Positions 53,021 through 63,811 of a stretch of DNA of 64,000 bases are shown piece after piece. Source of the DNA: Branchipolynoe longqiensis (lineage: Eukaryota; Annelida; Polychaeta; Phyllodocida; Polynoidae); contig CM059187.1 in assembly GCA_030323885.1 (NCBI GenBank), forward strand, positions 132,314,424 through 132,378,423, in the 5' to 3' direction. Each line of letters begins with the position of its first letter. Position 1 is the first letter of the stretch. Under the pieces are notes generated by a model. The model saw nothing but the letters and a program-made list of their open reading frames with translations, was not told the origin of the DNA and made no database searches. Made by a program: the position numbers and the translations under genes.

Positions 53021-53183
53021 ATGGGGACTCTGGATGTGCCATTCCATCAGCTGACTGGGGTCTCCTTTTCGCTCTATTCGAATGATGAGATTCGCAAACT
53101 GAGCGTTAAGGAGATTACTAACCCGGTGTCACTGGACGTCTTGCTCCATCCCACTTATGGCGGCCTCTACGACCCCGCGCTTG
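53021..53183 (+). CDS. POLR1A: POLR1A exon 1 (first coding)
   Basis: Residues 1-54 plus one base, with GVSFSLYSNDEIRKLSVKEI. Donor CTTG|GTGAGG. The next intron is 6.3 kb and contains a whole DIRS element. Confidence 0.92.
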
Positions 53184-56100
53184 GTGAGGGTAGTTCAGAT
53201 TTTCATTGATCGATGTCTGCCATATTTGGGTGAAAATTTGTTTTACAAATTATCAGGGCTCTCGGTGACTTGGGAGCTCTTGTTAAATGAAACACGATGA
53301 CAAAGAGCTGTGTCTCAATGATGCATACAATTTTTTTTTTTTTTTTTTTAATTAGCCATTGGCATACAATGGGTAATTTATTCAGATTTAAACCTCCCCA
53401 AAATAAATGATGTATGAAGATACAAATACATTATGATGTATATTATAGGCTGGAAAAGAAATAGGAATCACGATTATGTAACTTTGACACCACTTGTCTT
53501 GTGGCAATATGTATGTATGCATGTGAAATGCTTACATATGTATACATACAGGGACATCTCTGATTCTAGGTTTAAATAAAATTGATTGCCGATTTGTTGT
53601 AACATTGTGTTTTTCACAAGTATGAACTTTAACATCGGTGGCTTGGCTGGAAAATCACCCCTTTGGGAATCCATACTATACAGTTATCTTACTACATGCG
53701 TGTGGTTAAATAAAACTCAGATACAGTCACATCTTTATAATTTTGGTGCAATCAACCTGAAAGTGTGTTACATTCTGTGATGTCAATGGAAATAAATTTA
53801 CGGTGAGATTTATATGAGCCTGTCTCAAAAGGTGCTAACTCTTCGGTTTTTGGTCCATATTAACGATTGACACAAAACAGCACAGAAACGGTTACACTGA
53901 AAAGACAAGGACATTTGCTTCAAATCAATATGTATTCTATTGGAATTATGAAATACCATGTAAAAAATAAATCAGTTTATCATGAGCAAGTGCATAAGTA
54001 GATAGCGTGTTGATCGTTACTATAGACAAAGTTTTGTCCCATATTGCTGAGCACCTTTTGAGACAGTCTCATATATATATATTTTACCTCGGTACAACGC
54101 CTCGGCTACTCGAGGCCGAGGGAGAAGGAAGCAACATCCGGGTTCAGCAATTAGCATATTCCGCTCATAACTGGAGGAACGTTACGAGCAGCTCAGCAGT
54201 TTTTACCACGGATTTACTCACTTCTACTGTAAGTACCGGAACATAAACTGGCATATTGGTTTATGAATGTTTATAGCACACGCTTATAAGCTTTTTACGA
54301 CAAAGCTTACTTGTATTAACTAACTTTTACAAGCGTTGTGTTTATCCGGTGCCGTAGTTTTGAGGCATCCATTTTATTTTTGCCGCCCATTGCCGAACGG
54401 AGAGACATGTTGGCTGGAGTCATTTCGTCGCTTAGATAGCATTTATTTTTGCCGCCCGTTGCCCAACAGAGAGACATGTTGGCTGGAGCCATTTCGTCGT
54501 CATGATAGTTTTTTCTGAGGCGTACCTCCGAGTTTCATAATATTTTCTCCAACTTGTTGGCGTTGAAGCCACAGGAGGGAGAAGTCTATGATACAGAGAG
54601 TGTGGGTGGGACAGTACACTGGTCCCTACCCCTCGATTGGTTTCGGTTCGGTTCTCTGACGTTACGCTTTCGTTATACCTTAGCTTACTCACGCCTGGTA
54701 TAAAGCTGGTGTAAATACAGTTTTCTTACCCTATAAGGGATATATGCCCCTCTAACACTGTTCCACTGGTTCAGTTATTCCTTGAGTTCGTGCTAAACAC
54801 CCTTTTTTGGTTGTTTTCAGACGACTCAAGATGGCCGCAAAGCGGGGTAGCAAAGGTGCTCCACACACGCTAAGCGAGGGGGACCGCTCCCCGGAGGCAG
54901 GGCCTTCCCAATCAGACCCCAATGAGCAGATGGTGCGGCTCATTCGTGAGCAGCTGCAACAGCTGCTCCCAACACCGCCGCCTAAAACGCCCACTAAACG
55001 GGGCTCACCTTCCGACCAATCAGACTGGGAGGACTTATCTGAACCCCAAACAACGGACTCAGAGATCATCATCGGGAAGAAGCGGCGCCATAAAAAGTTT
55101 TCATCCGAAGGCGACGACTACTACCAAGCCCGCAACAAAACAAGGAAGGTCAAAAGGACTAAGAAGAAGAAGTCTAAGTCCAAAAAGAAAAAGAAAGCAA
55201 AATCTTCCTCCTCAGATTCGTCCAATGACTCGACGACAACGGATTCGGAGTCTGATGACCCGCACCCAGGCACTTTCGCGGATATCACCGAGAAAGTGGC
55301 CAAAAAGATCCGAGCGGACAAGAAAAAGCGAATCAACACCTGTTCGCTTATGCGCAAAAACCTGAGGGGCCATTTTGATGCCTTTAAACCGGCAGAAACC
55401 CTCACAAAACTGGCCGAACAATACACTGGCATAAAAGGTATTCCTCAGGCGACCATCAAAGAAATGGACGATGACGTGAAAATGAGTGAGGATCGCAGGA
55501 AATTCGAATCGTGCTTGCACATAGTGCACAAAGGAGTCCTGATAGCCCTCTCGGCCATCATGCCAGTTGCTAACCGCATGATGGTGGGTAACAAGTTCAC
55601 AACAGTTACCCCGGACATGAACGCAGCCATCGCAGCTCTGACTGCCACTAGCAACTTCCTCTCGGACCGCAGGTTCGAGAACGTGTTTAAATCGGTCACA
55701 ACCGACGCAGGGAAAGAGGTTGCACGTTCAAAGAAGGTTGTGGACAATGACGGCAAAGAGTATACACTCTTCCTGGCTCCGAAGCCCATAAAAGGAAAGC
55801 CACTAGACAACACCAAGATGTTTGGGGGTCAACTCCAATACCTGTTTAAACAGGTCGAAACGGCCGCCAAGCAGTCCAAACACCTCGACAGTAAGAAGGA
55901 CACTAACCCCTCGAAATTCAAGAAATCCAGATCGGGTTTTCGAGGGCGCAGCACCGGCTTCTCAGCAAACCGATTCGGGAACCGGAATCAATACCAGCCG
56001 AGAGGAAGAGGCCAACGGAACCAGTACGGCTGGAACGACCGCAACCGCCCCTTCAGGAGGGACAACCCCTCCCAGAAGCAGTTTCCCAAGCCGGGGAACA

Positions 56101-59100
56101 AGTAGAGCCTGCAACACAACCCAGTGTAAGACCCTTTGGTGCAGGAAATGTGGCTAACCATATTAGACAGTGGGAACAACTCACACAAGATCAGACAATC
56201 CTAGACATTGTTAGAGGGGTCTTCATTCCATTTATAGAGACCCCAATACAAAATAAAGTACCTTTTCCCTACCGCTTAACACCAGGCGAAAGACTGGCCT
56301 TAGATCTAGAAGTAACCAAATTTGAAACTAAAGGTATTATTACTACCGTTCAACATACAGAGGGAGAATATATTTCAAATATTTTCTCTAGGCCAAAACC
56401 TAACGGAGACATTAGGATGATCCTCGACTTAACTATTCTAAATACCTTAGTCGAATATAAACATTTCAAAATGTTCTCTCTAGAGACAGCCCGTGACCTA
56501 GTAATGCCGGGAGCCTGGCTTGCAAGTGTAGACCTGAAATACGCCTACTATACTATACCAATCTATGAGTCACATAGAAAATTTCTTAGGTTCATTTGGC
56601 AATGGTCTAGCCTGTGCCCCACGTTTGTTTACAATGTTACTGAAACCCGTATTTGCTGAAATGGCCAAGAAAGGCCATGTCATGTTCCCTTACATTGATG
56701 ATTCATTTATTGTAGCACGAACTGAGGCTGATTGCCATTTAGCCATAACAGACTTATGTAACACTTTGACCCACTTGGGTTTTTTCATTCACGAGACAAA
56801 ATCGGTTCTACAACCTACCCCCCTTTTGAAATTCTTGGGGTTTATTATCAATACACAACAAATGACAATTTCCTTAACTTCAGACAATATTGACAAATTT
56901 ACTACTACATCCTCAGGTCTATTAAACATAAAAAGACCAAAAATAAGGCAAGTAGCAGTGTTTATCGGCTTAATGGTGGCTTATGCGCCAGCCGTATTAT
57001 ACGGAAAGGCACACATTAAATCACTCGAAATAGATAAAAAATATTGCCCTAACTAAAGCCAAGGGCAATTTCGAATGCCTAATGACAATTTCCAAAGCAG
57101 GACATGAAAACATCCAATGGTGGATGAAACATTTAATTAATTCCCATAATCCCATCCGTATGGATGAACCGAACACAACAGTCACTACTGATGCATAATT
57201 AGAGGGTTGGGGCGCCCACAGAGATAATGAAGCCACAGGGGGCCGCTGGCTAGATAATGAAATTGAAGATCACATAAACATCCTAGAATTAAGAGCCATC
57301 TATCTAGGTCTCACAAGTTTAGTAAAAATACAAAAACTTACTGTCCAAGTGTTAACGGATAATACTACAGCAATGGCCTATATCCGTAACATGGGAGGGA
57401 CAAAGTCCTCGGCTTGCAACACCATCGCAAAACTCATCTGGGATTGGGCAGAGAAACAACACCTTTGGATAACAGTAGCTCATATCCCAGGTACACTAAA
57501 TACATTAGCTGACAATAAAAGCCGACATTTCCATGATCATTTAGAATGGTCACACAGTCCCGACATATTTAAGACAATCTGTCATAAATGGGGAATTCCA
57601 GACATAGACCTTTTTTCCTCTCGTAGGAACAAAAAACTTGATAAATATGTATCCTGGCATCCAGAGCCACACGCTTGGCGAGTGGATGCCTTTTCTCTTA
57701 TTTGGAATAACGCATTTTACTATATTTTTCCACCATTTAGCCTAATCAGCAGGGTAGCCAGGAAAATCAGGCTGGACAAAACCCATGCAGTACTGATAGT
57801 CCCGGACTGGAACACTCAGCCATGGCGAGCGATAGTGCAGTGGGAAGCCAAACACTTTTTAAGATTCCCAAGAGGGCCAATAAACCTACAACATCAAGGA
57901 AAAGTGACAACCCTCGGGGACGTGTCCACAACCCCGTTACTGGCATTCCTTTTCTAAGAGCGTATTTACAAAAATACGGACTTGATAAAATCACCCAAGA
58001 AAGGTTGATTTCCCATGCGTGGAGGCCAGGAACTGTTAAAATGTATACCAGTTACCTTAAGAAATGGGGAGTATATTGTTTAATACAGAAGGTTAAACCG
58101 ATGGCTCCTACTGTCGCGCAAGTAGGCCGCTTCCTGCGCATGTTGGAAGATGATGGACTTGGTTATGGGGCCATAAATGCGGCGCGCTGCGCACTCTCCA
58201 TTATTGTGCCAAGAATAGAAGGACAAACCATTGGCAAACACGAAGTCATTCATTGGATCATGAGATCAATCTATGAAAGAAACCCCCCAAAACCGAAATA
58301 TAGTCGGTTTTGGGATGTTTCTACAGTATTCAAGCTTTTCCAATCTTGGCCTGAAAATAAATTTCTCACTATCCAACGGTTAGGCTATAAATTAGCAGTA
58401 TTATTACTATTAGTAACAGGACATAGAGGACAGACAATTGTAGCCCTCTCCTTACAAGGCCTTGATATTGATAAGAAAGAGGCCACGTTTGATTTGGACA
58501 TACTGTTAAAGTCAAACAGGACAGGAGATCCACTCTCCTCCATCCATCTCGATAGCTTTCCACAAGATAGAAAACTTTGTGTAGTTGCCGCCATTAGGAC
58601 ATACATATCCAAGACTAAGGGAATACGTAATTCCAAGCAGCTTCTAGTGAGCTTTATTAAGCCACATAAAGCCATCTCACGCGACACACTCGCCAGATGG
58701 ACTATTATTATACTCAAGTTGGCCGGCATAAACACAGAACGCTATGCGTCGCACTCTACAAGAGGGGCTATGGTCTCCAAAGCAAGAAAGTTAGGAATCT
58801 CAGTTCGAAGAATCCTGATACACGCCGACTGGAAGACGGCCAAGTCGTTTGCTAAACACTACAACAAACGAGTAGAAAAACCGAGCGGGGTGGCAACCCG
58901 CCTACTCACCAACTAACAAGATCGGGTGAGATGTACAAACTTTTGATATTACTACTGATACTATAATATGTTCATCAGATAATTGAGGATAAAAATGAGG
59001 CTACGTAAAGGTCTCCCTCGGCCTCGAGTAGCCGAGGCGTTGTACCGAGGTAAAATAGTATAGTTATAGGAAATCTTACCTGGGTACAGATGATGGATAA

Positions 59101-62100
59101 CTCTTGTTTTCCCGAGGTACAAGCCTCGGGTAATCGTGGACTAGGGCCCACCCGCCACACCCTACCACGATTATTACGTTCGCTTGTGCCAAACGAAAAC
59201 ATCAGATTTCCATCATTAAGCTTGTTTTTATCCTGAATAATTAGGTGAAGATTGCTGAACCCGGATGTTGCTTCCTTCTCCCTAGTCCACGATTACCCGA
59301 GGCTTGTACCTCGGGAAAACAAGAGTTATCCATCATCTGTACCCAGGTAAGATTCGTATAACTATACTATATATAACTGTGTTCAACTGCCTACATAGTC
59401 CAATGTTAAGTGTAGGCTACATACAGTATGCGGTTATGATTGTTATTTCTTATTGGCGGAATCTTTAATATTGTTTGCATACTATATACAGGAGCTACTG
59501 AAATTGGTGAAGTGTGCGGGACTTGCGGCCAGAATTATATCCATTGCCCGGGCCACATGGGACACATCAACCTACCTATGCCCGTCTTCAACCCTGTGCT
59601 CTTTCAAACAATGATTAAGGTATGCATCCTATTTTTTATAAGTAATATAGGCAAGCCTGCCACGGGTGTATAACCAAGTGTTTCCCCTACAATTAAATCT
59701 GGCTCATTACTCTTGTTTTTATATAAAGTTGCAATTAACTTAGCATTTTAGTTAATTTACTCTATCACTGTACTACTAATTCTTTAATAAACAAATAAAT
59801 TGATTTTTTTATTGTAGACTATTCAAAAATGCACCGATTTAGGCGTACTCAAACCGCTTTTACTCAGACTGTCACAGTAGGTGTAGAATTATTTTTAGCT
59901 ACATAATTAGTGGTGCGTCGGTCATTTGTCAGGGTTTTGCGTCCTAGCAACATTTCATGTCATAAAGGCTACCGACTTCTGACCGTGCACACTTTATAGT
60001 GCTGCCTCACTGAGAGGCAATGCCACCAGCACCATGACCCGATATTCCATTCAGTTGCATTATCCTGATACTGAGCAAACCAGTTCATGCCCAATCCTAT
60101 TAATGCTGAGCGCCAGGTTATTTTGCGAAAAGTATCAGGTTTTTTTTATATCTTTAGTTTGACTCAGTTTGATTTTCAAGCGCAGCGATTCACAAACCAG
60201 TGTGCTGCCACCTGCCGGCCAGAAATAACACGACATGGGTCAGGCAAAGCAAAGACCCTATAATACTAAGACGGCTCACTCAGCCTGTATTGTGTAATCA
60301 AAATGATCAAACCCACCATTTGGTGCGCTGGCTGTTCTCTTTTTTTTAAATTTTTTTATTGAGGCTGTATTTATACTGTCCATAGCATATAAGCCCGGGT
60401 ACCCAGGCTTGTTTTCAATGCTGGCCAGTTGTAGTGTTGGTGTTATCTTACCACACAGTGGCTGCTGATAAGGTATTTGATTGCCTGCATTTCAGTAGCA
60501 GATAGATAATTGGTTGGTATGGTTAGTAGCCTATGTTAGTTTTTTTGGATTTTCTTGGTATATATGTTTTTATTTTTCTACTCTTATTACTAGACTAGCC
60601 TACTCCTATTTACATATCATAGGCTTGTACGTAGCTGTGTGGTGTGTTATCTGGCTACTTTTGGCATGGTTACCTTCCATTGGGCATCCCGCTGGTGGGC
60701 CGTGACATATCACATGCCCCTTTGCAGTGCAGCTTACTGGGGGTTTCCTAGCCTTATTTTGCACAGATATTTTTTGTAAGTTTTTAGGTCAGGAATTTGT
60801 CGTTCCTTTACCGTTTGGGCATTCCACAACTTGGCAGCCATTTCCAGCATGCTTCTCTCATGAGCTTTTATTCGGCTTCTGGTCTGCTTTAGTAGTGGTG
60901 CATTATTTGCTCTAGTAGCCCTTTGTGGTTTTGTTAGAAGTTTACTGTTTTGACTATAGGTATATGCTAATGTTTTCACATTATACTCCATGGGAGAGAT
61001 AAAGGGAGTGACCGTCATATAGTATTATATGGTCTTTGTCAAAGCGTACTAAGGGCTCCTCACTATGTGGTGAATGAATCTGAATCCTATACTACTGCAT
61101 TAATTGTCAGTATTTACTTCTCCTTATTGAAATAATAACAGCAATCTTTTCTATTTGTTGGTAATATATGGGGATCGTCTCAAATATAAGAGTATGTACA
61201 GCAACAATAAAGTGCGCAATGGACGATGATGATGATGATGTGTATTTGTTCATAGCAATTTCATATTGATGTGTATTCATAATTACCTATCTCATGTATA
61301 ATATAATTGTATGTGTTTACATGTGAAACACCAACCAGAGCCGGGCTGATCAAACCCACCACATGGTGGCACTGCGAAATTTACATTACCATGGGAGAGA
61401 TAGGGAGTGAGCCGTCTTAGTATTATAGGGTCTTTGGGCAAAGCTAAGGGCCCTCACTATGTGGTGATGAATCTTATCCTATACTACTGCATTATTGTCA
61501 GTATTTACTCTCCTTATTGAAATAAAAGCAATCTTTTTTCTATTTGTTGGTAATATATGGGGTCGTTCTCAAAAAGTGTGGTACAGCACAATAAAGTCGC
61601 AATGGATGCGCACTGTCAAAATTCGGTCCCCATCCTGATATCACCTTAGATGTTGACAGGATGTAAAACTCCAACAAACAAACGTGTGTTGCTCCGCCTA
61701 TTTTAATTCACATAATTATTATTATGCTGCTCAAAATTTTGTTGCTGTCTGTAAATAATCTTGGCTCTTGTTGCAGGGTCCGTAAGGGGCCTGGAAAGTC
61801 TTGAACTTCATTTGCCCCATTTCAAGACCTTGAAAGGCCTTGAATTTAACCTATTTTGGGTAATTAGTCTTGAAAATCCTTGAATTCCATTAAACTGTCC
61901 CCACATATCTATATTAGTTTGAGATCACCATTCACCTTCGTTTTTGTTGTTGCAGAAAGCCAAATTAAAATACAATGTATTCTTGAAGTCCTGTCAAAAA
62001 CAGCATTGAAATAGCCTTGAGTTCCATATCTTCACATGTGTACGGACCCTGTTGTGAATGAAACAAGGGCCCTTGTGTTACTCTGCAGCTGCTGACAGGG

Positions 62101-63772
62101 ACCTGCTTCAACTGCCGGCGCCTGATGGCGAGTCGCGGGGCCCTACACACCTTCCAGGCCAAGTTGCGCGCACTAGACTTTGGTCTCATCTCACTCGTTA
62201 ATGACATCAACGACAAGTTCAACGAGGTGGTCGGAGAAGTCTCCATTGTTAACAACATCTGGGACAACCAGGCTATGGAGAAGATCAACGAGTGTCTTAA
62301 CAACGCCATCAAAGGTGCGTCTGATCTCCTGTTGCATATATGATATAGGCGGGGGTTGACTGCTTAGTAATGGTATTTGGGTGTAGAAGAAAAAGGTTCA
62401 AAGTAGCAGCTAATAGAGGAATTATTGAGTGTCAAGGAATAGAATCCGTCACCACACCCCCTTCTTCCTCTGACAGGGAATTGGGTGGAGGGGGGATAGG
62501 GAGTAAAAAAACAGCCGTGAATTCCATATCTTTACATGTGTACGGACTGAGTAACACAAAAAGTTGGGTATTTCTGGTGTTTTTTTTTGTGTGGTTTAAA
62601 AAAATTGAAAAATTAAATTGTACATTCAGTATATAGTTATCACGCGTTGTCATGCACATTCGACAGGTAAAGATGAGAAGGAGTGTCTGCACCTGGCGAA
62701 CGTGAAGAACGTGGTTGAGTACCGCCACATGTTGTGCAAAGACTTCCTGAACGGTGTACTATGGGGTAAGAAGTGCGCGCACTGCGGCTTTCCGTCGCGC
62801 TCCATACGCACCGAGCACAACTCCAAGGTCTTCTTCTATAAGGGCCTGAACAAGGATCTCATCAACAAGTTCTTCACACAGAAGTTGAGAATCGCACAAG
62901 CAAAGCGCAAAAAGTAAGCTTCATATGTTCACTGTTTGAATTAGTTTTTTGTTTGTTTTTTCCTCCCTTTAAATTTATCGTAATTGTTTCTGCGGTTGGG
63001 GGAACTGCTACGATCGATTCTCCTCCAATATGTTTAATTTTTTTTTTTAAGTTGTATAATTCGATGGTTTTGTGCTTCTGCCATTACTTTTTTTTAAATG
63101 TTTAGATGAATATATTAGGTTGTTATAATCAATCTTTTATGTCATTTTTCTTGTAATTGGTGACAAAATGCAGTTTCTTTTGGTGGTAAAGGGGTGAGGC
63201 ACCACTTGGAGGCCAGGAGAGGGGAATTCGGGAGCTGCTTAAAGGCAGACCTCCTGCCCTCCAGGCTGCATCCCAGCCTCCAGTAACCCAAACTACCGAA
63301 GAACATATCAAAGGAGGTTGCAGGAGTATTTGCAGCGAGTAGAACAATTATATAACAAAGCAGGGGAATTACGTACATGAATAATATTAGCATAAGTACT
63401 TTATACCTCACAATTGTTTTGGTTTTGAAAAAAAAAACACCACAAAAACCCAACAGACAACACAGGAGTCGTGACGAGAACGAGGGCGACCTGAATGAGC
63501 TGCTCATTGCGGAGGAAGAGGATGCCCAGCGGGACGACGACATGCTGGATCCGGTGGCCTTGGAGAAGCAGATCGTGGAGCTAGAGAACCAGCAGTACCT
63601 GACTCCCACCGAGTTAAGGCGTCACCTGCGTCTGGTGTGGTCACATGACAGCAACGTGCTCGGCAAGGTCTTCAAGGCGCTGGCCGTACACGGGGCCAGC
63701 AGCAGGGTCGAGTCCCCCACTGATGTGTTCTTCTTCGATGTGCTGCCGGTGCCACCGTCCCGCTTCAGACCG
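53021..63772 (+). CDS. POLR1A: RNA polymerase I largest subunit, N-terminal part
   Basis: Coding exons: 53021-53183, 59492-59619, 62089-62314, 62667-62913, 63457-63772; phases agree and 1080 nt give residues 1-360 (human protein about 1720). The protein is the catalytic largest subunit of nucleolar RNA polymerase I, which makes pre-rRNA. Seen: the SVKEITNP block, the clamp zinc site Cys63-X2-Cys66-X6-Cys73-X2-His76, a second zinc pair Cys103-X2-Cys106 completed by Cys209-X2-Cys212, TEHNSK, an acidic Pol I-specific insertion in exon 5, and VLPVPPSRFRP just before the cut. An in-frame ATG at 52964 exists, but 53021 matches the family start and follows an acceptor-like ACAG. The catalytic NADFDGD motif lies beyond the window. 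No lesion was seen. Confidence 0.95.
54081..54152 (+). repeat. DIRS (second) left inverted terminal repeat
   Basis: ATTTTACCTCGGTACAACGC to GGGTTCAGCAAT. Confidence 0.8.
54831..56105 (+). CDS. DIRS Gag-like protein (second element)
   Basis: 424 residues from ATG 54831 (MAAKRGSKGAP) to TAG. The ATG follows TTGTTTTCAG, a good acceptor, so a spliced leader exon is possible. Domains: Pro/Ser-rich N terminus, a strongly basic KKKKSKSKKKKK region, a helical core with AEQYTGIKGIP related to the other DIRS Gag, and an RG/N-rich tail (FRGRSTGFSANRFGN). The heptamer GGGTTTT (55934-55940) lies in the tail, in phase for a -1 shift; the Gag frame continues 165 bases beyond it. Confidence 0.85.
   Translation: MAAKRGSKGAPHTLSEGDRSPEAGPSQSDPNEQMVRLIREQLQQLLPTPPPKTPTKRGSPSDQSDWEDLSEPQTTDSEIIIGKKRRHKKFSSEGDDYYQARNKTRKVKRTKKKKSKSKKKKKAKSSSSDSSNDSTTTDSESDDPHPGTFADITEKVAKKIRADKKKRINTCSLMRKNLRGHFDAFKPAETLTKLAEQYTGIKGIPQATIKEMDDDVKMSEDRRKFESCLHIVHKGVLIALSAIMPVANRMMVGNKFTTVTPDMNAAIAALTATSNFLSDRRFENVFKSVTTDAGKEVARSKKVVDNDGKEYTLFLAPKPIKGKPLDNTKMFGGQLQYLFKQVETAAKQSKHLDSKKDTNPSKFKKSRSGFRGRSTGFSANRFGNRNQYQPRGRGQRNQYGWNDRNRPFRRDNPSQKQFPKPGNK
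55907..57957 (+). pseudogene. DIRS Pol (second element), disrupted
   Basis: The Pol frame opens at 55907 and overlaps Gag in the -1 frame. RT: DIRMILDLTILNTLVEYKHF and ASVDLKYAYYTIPI; then a deletion of roughly ten codons with a frame change near 56600; YIDD at 56691-56702 follows in the new frame. One extra A in the run 57034-57039 shifts the frame again, and TAA at 57196 falls at the first RNase H Asp segment. RNase H (NILELRA, LTDNTTA, NTLADNKSR) and the C-terminal domain (DIDLFSSRRNKKLDKYVSW, FPPFSLISRV) are otherwise kept to 57957. Confidence 0.83.
57822..58916 (+). CDS. DIRS tyrosine recombinase (second element), intact frame
   Basis: 364 residues from ATG 57822 to TAA, overlapping the end of Pol. 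N-terminal SAM-like domain (RLISHAWRPGTVKMYTSYLKK begins it), catalytic domain with Arg in TGHRGQTI, HSTR at 58752-58763, His in LIHADW and Tyr in FAKHYNK. All catalytic residues are present, so this is the only complete recombinase in the window with a normal start. Confidence 0.9.
   Translation: MASDSAVGSQTLFKIPKRANKPTTSRKSDNPRGRVHNPVTGIPFLRAYLQKYGLDKITQERLISHAWRPGTVKMYTSYLKKWGVYCLIQKVKPMAPTVAQVGRFLRMLEDDGLGYGAINAARCALSIIVPRIEGQTIGKHEVIHWIMRSIYERNPPKPKYSRFWDVSTVFKLFQSWPENKFLTIQRLGYKLAVLLLLVTGHRGQTIVALSLQGLDIDKKEATFDLDILLKSNRTGDPLSSIHLDSFPQDRKLCVVAAIRTYISKTKGIRNSKQLLVSFIKPHKAISRDTLARWTIIILKLAGINTERYASHSTRGAMVSKARKLGISVRRILIHADWKTAKSFAKHYNKRVEKPSGVATRLLTN
59012..59147 (+). repeat. DIRS (second) internal complementary region
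   Basis: Complements of both termini joined around GTAAAATAGTATAG; see the element entry. Confidence 0.85.
59251..59354 (+). repeat. DIRS (second) right inverted terminal repeat
   Basis: ATTGCTGAACCCGGATGTTG to CCCAGGTAAGATT. Confidence 0.8.
59492..59619 (+). CDS. POLR1A: POLR1A exon 2, clamp zinc site
   Basis: Residues 55-97: CGTC and HCPGHMGH zinc ligands, then NPVLFQ. Acceptor TACAG|GAG, donor AAG|GTATGC. Confidence 0.95.
59931..60118 (-). repeat. tRNA-derived SINE, inverted, 3' two thirds
   Basis: GTTTTGCGTCCTAGCAACAT to CAATCCTATTAATGCTGAGC; the tRNA head is missing. POLR1A intron 2. Confidence 0.75.
60345..60515 (+). repeat. dispersed repeat D, best copy
   Basis: Matches 14727-14905 inverted; includes ATACTGTCCATAGCATATAA and GTATTTGATTGCCTGCATTT. 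A poly-T/A-rich left edge hints at a retroposed origin. Confidence 0.7.
60988..61597 (+). repeat. direct duplication, ~400-bp period
   Basis: Copies 60988-61225 and 61389-61597 share CCATGGGAGAGATA, CTATACTACTGCATTA and TTGTTGGTAATATATGGGG. They differ mainly by many one- and two-base indels. Confidence 0.8.
61600..61685 (+). repeat. SINE tail
   Basis: GATGCGCACTGTCAAAATTC then TCACCTTAGATGTTGACAGG and CAAACAAAC. Confidence 0.72.
61774..62051. mobile_element. MITE family C, copy 2
   Basis: Ends CAGGGTCCGTA and TACGGACCCTG are perfect inverted repeats; interior matches 28789-29051. Located just before POLR1A exon 3. A third relic (GTGTACGGACTGAGTA) lies near 62535. Confidence 0.8.
62089..62314 (+). 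CDS. POLR1A: POLR1A exon 3
   Basis: Residues 98-172 plus one base: LLTGTCFNCRRL, then a long helical segment typical of the Pol I clamp head. Acceptor TGCAG|CTG, donor AAAG|GTGCGT. Confidence 0.94.
62667..62913 (+). CDS. POLR1A: POLR1A exon 4
   Basis: Residues 173-254 plus two bases: WGKKCAHCGFP completes the second zinc site, followed by IRTEHNSK. Acceptor GACAG|GTA, donor AAA|GTAAGC. Confidence 0.94.
63457..63772 (+). CDS. POLR1A: POLR1A exon 5
   Basis: Residues 255-360: acidic stretch (DENEGDLNELLIAEEEDAQRDDD is Pol I-specific in character), LTPTELRRHLRLVWSHD, then FFDVLPVPPSRFRP. Acceptor AACAG|ACA, donor CCG|GTATGT. Confidence 0.94.
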
Positions 63773-63811
63773 GTATGTACTGCATGGTGTGGACTCCATG
63801 GAGCAGATGTA

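Larger units (their letters stand above)
54081..59354 (+). mobile_element. DIRS-type YR retrotransposon in POLR1A intron 1
   Basis: Left end 54081-54152, right end 59251-59354, sharing GGAGAAGGAAGCAACATCCG and GGTTCAGCAAT. The internal complementary region (59012-59147) joins complements of the left-specific part (CCTCGGCCTCGAGTAGCCGA) and the right-specific part (GATGGATAACTCTTGTTTTC). Gag and recombinase frames are intact; Pol has a deletion, an A-run insertion and a stop. It is related to but clearly diverged from the element at 44949-50428, so the two are separate families. Inserted in the gene's sense. Confidence 0.9.
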
